DNA of 64,000 nucleotides from an uncultured Clostridia bacterium (GTDB taxonomy: Bacteria; Bacillota; Clostridia; Oscillospirales; Acutalibacteraceae), in contig CALAUI010000006.1 of assembly GCA_937892115.1 (NCBI GenBank), positions 186,001 through 250,000 of the forward strand, given 5' to 3'. This document shows positions 53,801 through 62,120 of the stretch, piece by piece. Each line of letters opens with the position of its first letter. Position 1 is the stretch's first letter. The position numbers and the translations under genes were made by a program. The notes under the pieces are model-generated. The model was given only the letters and a program-made list of their open reading frames with translations, ran no database searches and had not been told where the DNA came from.

Positions 53801-54522
53801 GAGCAGAAGCCGAAATCATCGTACTCAATAACCTTACTGCTGACGGTCTTTCAAGAAGTATTGAAAAATTCGCAGATAAGCTTAAAGAATCGCAGATGAT
53901 ATTTATTCCCGGTGGATTCTCAGGCGGTGATGAGCCCGATGGCTCAGCTAAATTCATAACCGCATTTTTCAGAAATGAAGCAATCAAAGACGGTGTACAC
54001 GATTTGCTCAACAACAGAGACGGACTTATGTGCGGTGTATGTAACGGCTTCCAGGCACTAATCAAGCTCGGTCTTGTTCCTTATGGCAAGATTATTGATA
54101 CCGATGAAAACTGCCCCACTCTTACCTTCAACACCATAGCAAGACACCAGTCAAGACTTGTAAGAACAAGAATAGCTTCAAACAAGTCCCCCTGGCTTGC
54201 AGGTACAAAGGTTGACGACATATATACAGTCCCCATTTCTCACGGTGAAGGTAGATTCATCGCAAGCGATGAGTTGATTAAACAGCTTGCCGATAACGGT
54301 CAGATAGCTACACAGTACGTTGACCTTGAAGGAAATGTTACAAATGATGTTCATTTCAATCCCAATAATTCCATGATGGCTATTGAAGGTATCACATCAC
54401 CGGACGGTCGTGTATTCGGCAAGATGGCACATTCGGAAAGATTCGGTTACGGTCTTTACAAGAACGTACAGGGCGAGTACGATATGAAGATGTTTGAATC
54501 AGCCGTCAAATACTTCAAATAA
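50833..54522 (+). CDS. purL: Phosphoribosylformylglycinamidine synthase PurL (large, fused glutaminase)
   Basis: A 1229-residue single-chain FGAM synthase. A PurS-like N-terminal region comes first; the linker contains YWSDHCRHTTF; the ATP site has FKNETHNHPTEIEPFGGAAT and GGRTGRDGCGGATGSS. The second half has GGKDSMSGTFE and MSFGNGFGFKF. From about residue 970 the class I glutaminase domain runs: VLIPVFPGTNCEFDTAKVM, FIPGGFSGGDEPDGSAKF, MCGVCNGFQALIKLG (nucleophile Cys) and ISHGEGRF (His/Glu). So PurQ and PurS are built in and no separate genes are needed. It is the last gene of the operon, ended by a strong terminator. Confidence 0.96.
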   Translation: MVYRIFVEKKTEFANEAKSLRYDIRHNLQIKSLDDVRVINRYDVENIDKDLFDYSINTVFSEPQVDTVSYDVEKDGSYVFGVEYLPGQFDQRADSASQCIQIISRKERPIVRAAKIYKLYGNLSEEEISQIKKHVINPVEAQEAKLEKPDTLVARYDIPTEVETLVGFNKLDKAGLASFVKNYALAMDEDDIAFCQDYFRSEDRDPTITEIRMIDTYWSDHCRHTTFLTTIDSVTFEDKLLQDAYDDYISTREFLGRTKPINLMDIGTLAAKYLKKTGKLDKLDESEEINACTVKVEIEVDGVKEPWLLLFKNETHNHPTEIEPFGGAATCIGGAIRDPLSGRSYVYGAMRVTGAANPLKPVKETMEGKLPQRTIVKTAAAGYSSYGNQIGLATGIVDEIYHDGYAAKRMEIGAVIAAAPQENVRRECPQDGDIVILLGGRTGRDGCGGATGSSKSHTLQSLETCGAEVQKGNAPEERKLQRLFRNAEACRMIKRCNDFGAGGVSVAIGELADGLEINLNAVPKKYDGLDGTELAISESQERMAVVIEKENIDKFLAIADSENLEATVVAEVKAEPRLRMNWNGKTIVDISREFLNSNGAEKHITVEAAGFNDYSKIIGDSFEKEIKALADDLNICSKRGLSERFDSTIGAGTVLMPFGGKNQLTPIQAMVHKISVEKKHTTDCSLMSWGYNPFITEKSPYHGAYLAVVESVSKLIATGAKYEDVYLTFQEYFERPNKDSKRWGKPLSALLGAFEAQKDLGVAAIGGKDSMSGTFEKLDVPPTLVSFAVTCDKIDNIITNEFKKAGSKVVILKPDYKENNLPDSNSLISLYNKVTELMRSGKVLSAYTPTMGGVAEAVMKMSFGNGFGFKFCDKLSMNDIFGYNYGSFILELSDDTDIGICIGEISDSGKFTYKNESVCGKELLGIYEDKLESIYNCNIDQGEAKIEKFSFNAETRVAPAIKTAKPKVLIPVFPGTNCEFDTAKVMRDAGAEAEIIVLNNLTADGLSRSIEKFADKLKESQMIFIPGGFSGGDEPDGSAKFITAFFRNEAIKDGVHDLLNNRDGLMCGVCNGFQALIKLGLVPYGKIIDTDENCPTLTFNTIARHQSRLVRTRIASNKSPWLAGTKVDDIYTVPISHGEGRFIASDELIKQLADNGQIATQYVDLEGNVTNDVHFNPNNSMMAIEGITSPDGRVFGKMAHSERFGYGLYKNVQGEYDMKMFESAVKYFK

Positions 54523-54527
54523 TATCA

Positions 54528-54562
54528 AAACAAGCGGTACCGTCAGGTATCGCTTGTTTCTC
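54528..54562. terminator. Bidirectional terminator after purL
   Basis: AAACAAGCG (54528-54536) plus GTACC pairs with GGTAT plus CGCTTGTTT (54551-54559): a 14-bp stem with a GTCA loop, between convergent genes. Confidence 0.9.
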
Positions 54563-54574
54563 TTTGTATAATAT

Positions 54575-57500
54575 TTACTTGATAACGGGGGCTCCCATAA
54601 GACCTATCTGTCTTAAAACGTATTCATAGCACCAGCTGCTGCCGGAGCTTCTCCAAGCTCCGGGTCCGTGCCATTTTTCTTTAAGATCACACAAATGAAG
54701 CGGACCGAAACAATTATATCTGTTGCCGTAAAGCTTGATTTCAACATCGTGTTCGCCGTCGGTGAGTCCTTCGGCACATACGGTATAAGGAGGATAAATC
54801 AAATCTCCGATTTCTTTGCCGTCAACCATAACGCTCATCATTGTACCGCGATAATATGATGCCTTAATCCACATTTTACCGTCGTTAGCTTCAGCTTTGA
54901 ACTTATACGAAATATTACCGCCATAGAAAGGCAATCCCTGAACGGCAATATCACCGAAGTCTATTCTGTCGGGGAACGGTACGATTCTTGCACACCGGCC
55001 CGTAACCTTAACTCCGAATTTACCGAGAATGAACATATTTTCTGTATTGGTCCTTTCGCCTAAAGGAAGTTTAACCGTAAGTGTATTCTTACCTTTGACT
55101 ATATCGGGCAAGCCGACCTTACAGATTACTTTATCAACGAACCAGCCGTTTATGTCATTCTTTACTTTAGCTCCGTTAAATGTAATATCAGCTTTGTCGG
55201 CATCCTCAAGAGCAAGATATGCTCCTTTATAATCAATGTCACTGTCAAATTCAAACTTAAGAGTAATTGAGTGGCTTACAACGGTATTCTCAATAATATA
55301 GGGCTGAACAACGTGACCGCTTCTGTGACGTACACCGATAATATCTCTTGCCTTATTATCAAGACGCAGAATTTCCTCTCTCGGCAGATATTCACCGTCA
55401 TCAACTTTATACTCCGCCATATCAAGAACAAATACGTTGTCTTCGTCTATCTCAAATTCATCGCACTTAATTACGGCAGATGCACTGTCCATATCCGGAT
55501 ACTTTGAATCCGATACAGATTCATTTTTACCGGGAACAAGCTTAAAGAGAACGGAATCATAAGCATAAAGCTCAGTTTTAATAACGGTATCGCCGTTTTT
55601 ATACGATACTTCGGCGGGATAAATAGTACCGTTTGATGTATCATAAATTTCAGCTGAATATTCGCCGACAATGTTTATTGCAAGCTTATCGCTATGTGTT
55701 ACTTCTTTAATATTTGTTTCATGCTTATGACAGACAAACAGCCAACTGCAATCATTATCCTTACGAAGCTGATATACATAATTATAAGCAAGCTTTCCGC
55801 TTTGATATCTAATAGTAAGAGTACGGTATTTATCAAGTGAAGCAAGAAGTTCGCCTCTGGTAAATCCGATTATTTCGCTGCTGTCATAAAGCTTTTTCGG
55901 TAAATCGGAAACAAGAGCATCACAATATTTCGGGGCTGAGCCCATAAACACAAGCTTACCGCCGGCTTTCCTGAATGAATCAAGCTTTTCAACCGTGGAT
56001 TTTCTTAAAGTTTCACATCCGGGAACGATAATTGCATCGTATTCCATTTTGCCCACTTTAAGAGGATTTGAGGCCTTTTCGTTCAAAGAAGGTAAAAGTG
56101 ATTCGGAAATATAATCAAAGTCAATGCTGCCCTCTAAAAGCCAATCCGTGACTGATGAAAACTGTTCTTCAAGCTGTCTGCGGAAAAGCTCGGTCTTATC
56201 ATTGGGGCCGTAATGCAGCCAATAGCTTTCAATAGGATGTATTACACCGACCTTAACTACAGGTTTGCCTCTTGTAAGTGCGGTATTAAGTCTTGCAAAA
56301 TGGTCCTCAACAAGATGATATTTTTTATACCAGGGTGACTGATAGCTGATAGAAGCGGGATAATCTCTCTTCGCTTCGCCCTTCATCTGATACCAACTGA
56401 GGTGAGGAACTCTTACCGTAACACCCATTGCCGCCTGCCAGTCACCGCTGTATTTATAAAGGCGGAAATCGGCATCCCAAGCCGTTACACCGTAAAGCTC
56501 CGAAAGCATACCTTCTTTGCCGTATTGATGAACTGCCGACTGGCACTGCTTTGCAGTAGTAAATTCTTCATTATTACACAGAAGGTCAATACCGGGTATA
56601 CCGAAATGACCGTATGAACGCATTGCCTCGCTCAGAGAATGAGTCTGACTTTCAAGAGTCGGCTCCTCCATAAGGTGACCGGTAAACGCAAGATTATTCT
56701 TTTCGCACCAGTCTCCTATAACCTTTGAGAATGAATCTGTAAATAAATCACCGATAATATCATGATAATAATATCTGTGAGGAGAATTTGCGTCATCGGG
56801 AAGCTGCCAGACTATTTCGGGAAGATGCTCAAATACATTTACGCCGTATCTCTTTTCGTATTCTTCGGGAAGACGGTCGGTCCATGGCATAAAAATATCT
56901 CTGTCGCAGTCAAAAGAATTGCCTATCTGGTTTTTTCTTGAAACCTGCGGCTCATCCGTAAAAATGGCGGGAACGGTTTTATCAAATTCATCGCCGACCC
57001 ATTCCTTATATTTATCGTGAGTTACTTTGACGAATTCCTTTACGGCATCGGGATTAAGCGTATCAATATATGTCTGGTCATTATGCCAGGAGTTTGAGGT
57101 TTCAACATAATTGAAAAGATACCATTTCCTGCCGACAGGAACGTCATCTTTACCGATTTGATTATAAGATTTAAGATATCCTTCATCATCAAGAACAATA
57201 TCATAGCAGGTCAGTAAATCAATACCGGAATCGTCATCATTGGCGGGATTATCGCGTTCGGTTTTATGACGCTTTACGGTTTTATCATAATCGCAGGAAA
57301 AACAGATACTTCTCTGTCTGAAAGCTTTATTTTTAGTAACTATACCGCCCGCCGCACCTGAAGGCCAACGGTCTTCGTCATAAAGCCATGCGAGCATTTT
57401 ATTCTCTTTAGCCTTATCTACGCAATCTTTTACAAGCTGCATATATTCGTCGCTGAGATAAACGTTCTCCAGTCCGGTACGAACATGCATATGGAAACCG

Positions 57501-57658
57501 CCGAGTCCCATTTCGTTGAAAACATCTATCTGTCTGCAAAGTTCATCTTTTTCAAGAATACTGTTCCATGCCCAGAAAGGAGTTCCTCTGTATTCGGCTG
57601 TAGGATTCCGAAACAATTCTTCAGACAGTTTACTCTCTGAATTCTTCTTGTATAGCAT
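54575..57658 (-). CDS. GH106-like glycoside hydrolase (alpha-L-rhamnosidase type)
   Basis: A 1027-residue protein without a signal peptide. The N-terminal barrel shows FRNPTAEYRGTPFWAWNS, MGLGGFHMHVRTGLENVYLS and AWLYDEDRWPSGAAGGIV, the pattern I associate with GH106 and related rhamnosidase-like enzymes. FTGHLMEEPTLESQTHS and GIPGIDLLCNNEEFTTAKQ follow. The C-terminal quarter (about 800-1027) is a galactose-binding-like beta sandwich with GMWIKASYYRGTMMSVMVDG-type strands. The substrate is inferred from the family only. I start it at ATG 57658, 8 bases after GGAGG; an in-frame TTG lies 2 codons earlier. Confidence 0.8.
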   Translation of the reverse strand: MLYKKNSESKLSEELFRNPTAEYRGTPFWAWNSILEKDELCRQIDVFNEMGLGGFHMHVRTGLENVYLSDEYMQLVKDCVDKAKENKMLAWLYDEDRWPSGAAGGIVTKNKAFRQRSICFSCDYDKTVKRHKTERDNPANDDDSGIDLLTCYDIVLDDEGYLKSYNQIGKDDVPVGRKWYLFNYVETSNSWHNDQTYIDTLNPDAVKEFVKVTHDKYKEWVGDEFDKTVPAIFTDEPQVSRKNQIGNSFDCDRDIFMPWTDRLPEEYEKRYGVNVFEHLPEIVWQLPDDANSPHRYYYHDIIGDLFTDSFSKVIGDWCEKNNLAFTGHLMEEPTLESQTHSLSEAMRSYGHFGIPGIDLLCNNEEFTTAKQCQSAVHQYGKEGMLSELYGVTAWDADFRLYKYSGDWQAAMGVTVRVPHLSWYQMKGEAKRDYPASISYQSPWYKKYHLVEDHFARLNTALTRGKPVVKVGVIHPIESYWLHYGPNDKTELFRRQLEEQFSSVTDWLLEGSIDFDYISESLLPSLNEKASNPLKVGKMEYDAIIVPGCETLRKSTVEKLDSFRKAGGKLVFMGSAPKYCDALVSDLPKKLYDSSEIIGFTRGELLASLDKYRTLTIRYQSGKLAYNYVYQLRKDNDCSWLFVCHKHETNIKEVTHSDKLAINIVGEYSAEIYDTSNGTIYPAEVSYKNGDTVIKTELYAYDSVLFKLVPGKNESVSDSKYPDMDSASAVIKCDEFEIDEDNVFVLDMAEYKVDDGEYLPREEILRLDNKARDIIGVRHRSGHVVQPYIIENTVVSHSITLKFEFDSDIDYKGAYLALEDADKADITFNGAKVKNDINGWFVDKVICKVGLPDIVKGKNTLTVKLPLGERTNTENMFILGKFGVKVTGRCARIVPFPDRIDFGDIAVQGLPFYGGNISYKFKAEANDGKMWIKASYYRGTMMSVMVDGKEIGDLIYPPYTVCAEGLTDGEHDVEIKLYGNRYNCFGPLHLCDLKEKWHGPGAWRSSGSSWCYEYVLRQIGLMGAPVIK

Positions 57659-57806
57659 AAGCAAACCTCCATATTTTGATATAATAATATTAACACTTAA
57701 AAACCGAAAAATCCATCATAAATGTAATAAAATATCTAAATATATGTTAAAAACATTTCAAATAATGATAATAATGCATATAATACCGAATAAATTGCAT
57801 TTTTAC

Positions 57807-57835
57807 TTGACATTCTATGCATAAAAATGTATAAT
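57807..57835 (+). promoter_or_regulatory. Promoter of argCJBD with putative operator
   Basis: TTGACA (57807-57812), 17 bases, TATAAT (57830-57835). ATGCATAAAAATGTAT (57818-57833) lies between and over the boxes, and AATGCATATTTAT (57838-57850) just after. They resemble the AT-rich imperfect palindromes bound by ArgR, so arginine repression is inferred. Confidence 0.75.
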
Positions 57836-57887
57836 CAATGCATATTTATAAAACAATATGTATATTTTATCATTTAAGGTGATTAAC

Positions 57888-58805
57888 ATGATTAAAGTAT
57901 TTACCGATGGCAGTGCAGGTACGACCGGTCTAAGAATCAAAGAACGTCTTGCAGTAAGAAATGACGTTGAAATTATATCTCTTCCTGAAGAATTGCGTAA
58001 AAATATTAATGCCAGAAAGGAAGCACTTAACAAAGCCGATGTTGCGTTCCTTTGCCTGCCGGATGCCGCCTCAATAGAATCTGTTTCGCTTGTCGAAAAT
58101 CCCGCTACCAAAATTATAGATACGTCAACTGCTCACAGAGTAAATCCACAATGGGCATACGGTTTTCCGGAGCTTACGGGATACAGAGAAAAAATCAGAA
58201 ATTCAAAAAGAATTGCAAACCCCGGATGTCATGCAAGCGGGTTTATATCTTTGGTTGCTCCGTTAGTTGAAAACAATATTATTCCCGATGATATTTTGTT
58301 AACTGCATATTCACTTACAGGATATTCGGGCGGTGGAAAAAAGATGATTGCCGATTACGAGAGCGAAGAAAGAGATAATCAGCTTGATTCTCCGGGAATG
58401 TACGGACTTACACAGAATCATAAACACCTTCCTGAAATGTCCGCTGTTTGCGCTCTTAAAAACGCTCCCGTATTCTGCCCGGTTGTTGCACCGTTTTATT
58501 CGGGTATGGAGGTAACCGTTCCCCTTTTCAAATCACAGGTTAAAGGTGATATCAATACGATTAAGGATTTATATAAAAGTTATTATTCTGACGGTCTGGT
58601 AAAATATCTTGAAAATGATGATAATTTCTTATATACTAACACCTTAAGCGGTAAAGATAATATGTTGATTACCGTATGCGGAAACGAAGACAGAATTTTA
58701 CTTGTATCCAGATTTGATAATCTCGGTAAAGGCGCTTCGGGAGCAGCTATTCAGAATTTTAATATAATTATCGGTGCAGATGAATGTACCGGTCTTAACG
58801 TATAA
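57888..58805 (+). CDS. argC: N-acetyl-gamma-glutamyl-phosphate reductase (short type)
   Basis: A 305-residue ArgC of the shorter class. FTDGSAGTTGLRIKERL is the NADP-binding loop, DVAFLCLPDAAS the cofactor strand, IDTSTAHRVNPQWAYGFPEL the domain junction, and NPGCHASGFISLVAPLV holds the catalytic cysteine. TGYSGGGKKM and NHKHLPEM (catalytic His) follow. It reduces N-acetylglutamyl phosphate to the semialdehyde. I use the ATG at 57888 after AAGGTGA; the frame extends 10 codons upstream without a ribosome site. Confidence 0.94.
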   Translation: MIKVFTDGSAGTTGLRIKERLAVRNDVEIISLPEELRKNINARKEALNKADVAFLCLPDAASIESVSLVENPATKIIDTSTAHRVNPQWAYGFPELTGYREKIRNSKRIANPGCHASGFISLVAPLVENNIIPDDILLTAYSLTGYSGGGKKMIADYESEERDNQLDSPGMYGLTQNHKHLPEMSAVCALKNAPVFCPVVAPFYSGMEVTVPLFKSQVKGDINTIKDLYKSYYSDGLVKYLENDDNFLYTNTLSGKDNMLITVCGNEDRILLVSRFDNLGKGASGAAIQNFNIIIGADECTGLNV

Positions 58806-58816
58806 GGAGTATAAAT

Positions 58817-60031
58817 ATGAAATTTATTGACGGCGGTATCTGTGCCGCAAAAGGATTTACGGCAGGAGGCATTCATTGCGGTATCCGTAAAAACAGAACT
58901 AAAAGAGATTTGTCTCTTATATACAGCGAAAATATATGCTCCGCAGCAGCAGTTTATACAACTAATCTTGTAAAAGGCGCTCCCCTGCTTGTAACAAAAA
59001 ATCATATTTCCGACGGTAAAGCGCAGGCAGTCATCTGTAACAGCGGCAATGCCAATACGTGTAACGCCGACGGAATAGAAGTAGCGGAAAAGATGAGTTC
59101 CCTCCTTGCCGAAAAGCTTCCCGTAAAAGCAGAAGACATCGTTGTTGCATCAACCGGGGTTATCGGTCAGCCGCTCGACATTACTCCAATCGCAGAAGGA
59201 ATTCCTGCTCTGATTGATTCTCTTAACAATAACGGAAGTGCAGAAGCAGCTGAAGGAATCATGACTACGGATACGGTTAAAAAAGAAGTTGCCGTAGAAT
59301 TTACCGTTGATAATAAAGTATGTAAAATCGGCGGTATAGCAAAGGGAAGCGGAATGATTCATCCCAATATGGCCACAATGCTCGTATTCATCACGACCGA
59401 CTGTGCAATCTCTTCGGCAATGCTTGAAAAAGCACTTAAAAGCGATATACAGAATACCTTTAATATGGTTTCCGTTGACGGAGATACCTCAACAAACGAT
59501 ATGGTTACCGTTCTTGCAAACGGAATGGCTGGCAATAAAGAAATTGAATCCGAAGGCGAAGATTATAATGAATTTATGAAGGCGCTAAACAGCGTAACCG
59601 TTAACCTTTGCAGAATGATTGCCGGAGACGGTGAGGGCGCTACTAAGCTGCTCGAATGCATAGTAACAAATGCAAAATCGGAATGTGTAGCTAAAACGGT
59701 GGCAAAAAGCGTAATCTGCTCTTCACTTCTTAAAGCCGCTATGTTCGGTTCTGACGCAAACTGGGGCAGAGTTCTTTGCGCTATAGGTTACAGCGGCGCA
59801 GATGTTGACGTAAACAAGATAGATGTTGCATTCAAAAGTGATAAAGGTACGATTCCCGTATGTAAAAACGGTGCGGGAATAGATTTCAGCGAGGAAATCG
59901 CAAAAGAAATTCTTCTTGAAAAAGAAATCGAGATACTGATTAACCTTAATGACGGAAGCAGTAATTCCGTAGCATGGGGATGTGATCTTACCTATGATTA
60001 TGTAAAGATCAACGGAGATTACCGCACCTGA
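58817..60031 (+). CDS. argJ: Glutamate N-acetyltransferase / amino-acid acetyltransferase ArgJ
   Basis: A 404-residue Ntn-type enzyme that moves acetyl from N-acetylornithine to glutamate, recycling the acetyl group. GGIHCGIRKNRTKRDLSLIY and ICNSGNANTCNADG are conserved. KGSGMIHPNMATMLVFITTD contains the self-cleavage site before the catalytic Thr (ATML). VDGDTSTNDMV and RMIAGDGEGATKL follow. Whether it also uses acetyl-CoA (bifunctional) cannot be read here, but no argA is in the operon. It starts 11 bases after argC. Confidence 0.95.
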   Translation: MKFIDGGICAAKGFTAGGIHCGIRKNRTKRDLSLIYSENICSAAAVYTTNLVKGAPLLVTKNHISDGKAQAVICNSGNANTCNADGIEVAEKMSSLLAEKLPVKAEDIVVASTGVIGQPLDITPIAEGIPALIDSLNNNGSAEAAEGIMTTDTVKKEVAVEFTVDNKVCKIGGIAKGSGMIHPNMATMLVFITTDCAISSAMLEKALKSDIQNTFNMVSVDGDTSTNDMVTVLANGMAGNKEIESEGEDYNEFMKALNSVTVNLCRMIAGDGEGATKLLECIVTNAKSECVAKTVAKSVICSSLLKAAMFGSDANWGRVLCAIGYSGADVDVNKIDVAFKSDKGTIPVCKNGAGIDFSEEIAKEILLEKEIEILINLNDGSSNSVAWGCDLTYDYVKINGDYRT

Positions 60032-60042
60032 TAGGAGAAATT

Positions 60043-60912
60043 ATGAAGACATATTCATCAGCAGCTGAACAGAGGGCGGATAATCTTGTTAAGGCCCTCC
60101 CCTACATCAAAAGATATACAGGCAAGACTATCGTTGTAAAATACGGCGGTAATGCCATGATAAACGAAAAACTGAAGCTCCAGGTAATGGAAGACATCGT
60201 TCTTCTTTCAACTATCGGCGTTAAGGTTGTTCTTGTTCACGGCGGCGGTCCCGAAATCAACGACATGATGAACAAACTCGGTAAAGAAGCGGTATTTGTT
60301 GACGGTCTGAGAGTTACAGATAAAGAAACCGTCGACATAGTTCAGATGGTCCTTGCCGGTAAAGTCAATAAAACACTCGTTAATCTTCTTGAAAAAGAAG
60401 GCGGAAAGGCAATCGGTCTTTCGGGTATGGACGGGCGTCTTATTGAGGCGAAAATCAAAGACGATAAACTCGGATTTGTCGGTGAAATCACAAAGGTAAA
60501 TCCAAAGCCGATTATTGACTTGCTTGAGAAAAACTATATTCCCGTTATTTCTACGCTCGGTTGCGATAAAAAAGGTAACACGTATAACATAAACGGTGAT
60601 ACAGCTGCAGGTTATATCGCAGGTGCTCTTAAAGCCGAAAGACTCATTATGATGACGGATATTTCGGGTGTATTAAAAGATAAAGATGACCCTTCAACGC
60701 TTATTCCCGAAATCACTTACGAATATGCAGAAGAGCTTAAAAAAGAAGGCGTAATTTGCGGCGGTATGATTCCCAAGGTTGACTGCTGCTTTGAAGCACT
60801 TGAAAAAGGCGTCAAAAATGTAATTATTATGGACGGTACTGTTCCTCATTCAATTCTTATTGAACTGCTTACCGATGAGGGTGCAGGTACAATGTTTACC
60901 GGAGGCAAATAA
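60043..60912 (+). CDS. argB: Acetylglutamate kinase
   Basis: A 289-residue amino-acid kinase phosphorylating N-acetylglutamate. TIVVKYGGNAMINEKLK binds ATP; VLVHGGGPEINDMMNKLG and VDGLRVTDKETVDIVQMVL bind the substrate. GLSGMDGRLIEA and YNINGDTAAGYIAGAL complete the site, and VCGGMIPKVDCCFEAL-type GGMIPKVDCCFEAL is the C-terminal block. An N-terminal helix precedes the kinase core, as in arginine-inhibited hexameric enzymes. It overlaps argD by one base (TAATG). Confidence 0.96.
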   Translation: MKTYSSAAEQRADNLVKALPYIKRYTGKTIVVKYGGNAMINEKLKLQVMEDIVLLSTIGVKVVLVHGGGPEINDMMNKLGKEAVFVDGLRVTDKETVDIVQMVLAGKVNKTLVNLLEKEGGKAIGLSGMDGRLIEAKIKDDKLGFVGEITKVNPKPIIDLLEKNYIPVISTLGCDKKGNTYNINGDTAAGYIAGALKAERLIMMTDISGVLKDKDDPSTLIPEITYEYAEELKKEGVICGGMIPKVDCCFEALEKGVKNVIIMDGTVPHSILIELLTDEGAGTMFTGGK

Positions 60913-62075
60913 TGAATTTAATTGAAAAAGACAGTAAATATATTGCTTCTACTTACGCAAGGTTCCCGGTAGAAATAGTATCCGGCAAAGGTTCTTTACT
61001 TTATGATATGAACGGTAAAGAGTATATAGATATGGGTTCGGGTATCGGCGTAACCGCTTTCGGCATTTCCGATGACGAATGGAAAAACGCTGTAATTGAA
61101 CAAATTAACAAAGTACAACATACTTCTAATTTATATTATACCGAGCCTTGTGCCGAACTTGCTGAAATTCTTTGCAATAAAACTGGAATGAAAAAAGTTT
61201 TCTTTTCAAATTCCGGCGCAGAAGCAAATGAATGTGCTATAAAAGCCGCAAGAAAATATGCAAGCGAAAATAAAGGAAACGAATACTTTACCATTATAAC
61301 ATTAAAGAACAGTTTTCACGGCAGAACTTTAACTACTCTTTCCGCAACCGGTCAGGAGCATTATCATGAATTATTCAATCCTCTTACTCCCGGATTCTGC
61401 AGCGTTGAATCAGGTAATTTTGACGAGTTTGTCAAGACATGCGAAGAGGTAAAACCTGCCGCAATAATGATGGAATGCATTCAGGGTGAGGGCGGAGTAA
61501 TTACAATTGATCCCGAATACGCATCAAAGGTCAATAAATATTGTAAAGATAATGACATCGTGCTTATCATTGATGAAGTACAGACGGGTAACGGCAGAAC
61601 GGGTAAATTATATTCTTATATGAATTATGATCTTCAGCCCGACGTTGTTTCAACCGCAAAAGGCCTTGCCGGCGGTCTTCCTCTCGGGGCAACATTGCTC
61701 AATGAAAAGCTTGAAAACGTTTTCAAGCCGGGTGATCACGGCTCAACATTCGGAGGAAACCCGGTTTGCTGTAATGCGGCGTTAAGTATAATCAACAGAA
61801 TAGACGATAATCTTCTTAACGAAGTCAACGAAAAAAGTCAGTTTATATTCAATGAAATGAAAGACGTAAACGGTGTTGAATCAGTTTCCGGTCTCGGTCT
61901 GATGATAGGCATCAAAACAGTTAAGCCCGCAGGTGATGTTGTTAAAAAATGCATTGAAAAAGGTGTTCTCTGCCTTACTGCTAAAGATAAAGTACGTCTT
62001 TTACCGGCTCTCAATATTGATTTTGATGTTCTTAAAAAAGCAATTTCAATAATTAAAGAAACAATTTCCGAATAA
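60912..62075 (+). CDS. argD: Acetylornithine aminotransferase
   Basis: A 387-residue class III PLP aminotransferase making N-acetylornithine. YDMNGKEYIDMGSGIGVTAFG is the N-terminal block, FFSNSGAEANECAIKAARKY the phosphate-binding region, and IIDEVQTGNGRTGK holds the PLP Asp. STAKGLAGGLPLGA carries the Schiff-base lysine, and GDHGSTFGGNPVCCNAA follows. It is the last gene of argCJBD. argF, argG, argH and carbamoyl-phosphate synthase are not in this window. Confidence 0.95.
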   Translation: MNLIEKDSKYIASTYARFPVEIVSGKGSLLYDMNGKEYIDMGSGIGVTAFGISDDEWKNAVIEQINKVQHTSNLYYTEPCAELAEILCNKTGMKKVFFSNSGAEANECAIKAARKYASENKGNEYFTIITLKNSFHGRTLTTLSATGQEHYHELFNPLTPGFCSVESGNFDEFVKTCEEVKPAAIMMECIQGEGGVITIDPEYASKVNKYCKDNDIVLIIDEVQTGNGRTGKLYSYMNYDLQPDVVSTAKGLAGGLPLGATLLNEKLENVFKPGDHGSTFGGNPVCCNAALSIINRIDDNLLNEVNEKSQFIFNEMKDVNGVESVSGLGLMIGIKTVKPAGDVVKKCIEKGVLCLTAKDKVRLLPALNIDFDVLKKAISIIKETISE

Positions 62076-62080
62076 AAAGC

Positions 62081-62120
62081 AAGCGGTACTCAATCCAAAG
62101 ATGAGTACCGCTTTTTATTA
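62081..62120. terminator. Bidirectional terminator after argD
   Basis: AAGCGGTACTCA (62081-62092) pairs perfectly with TGAGTACCGCTT (62102-62113), with T and A runs on the two sides. Confidence 0.9.
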
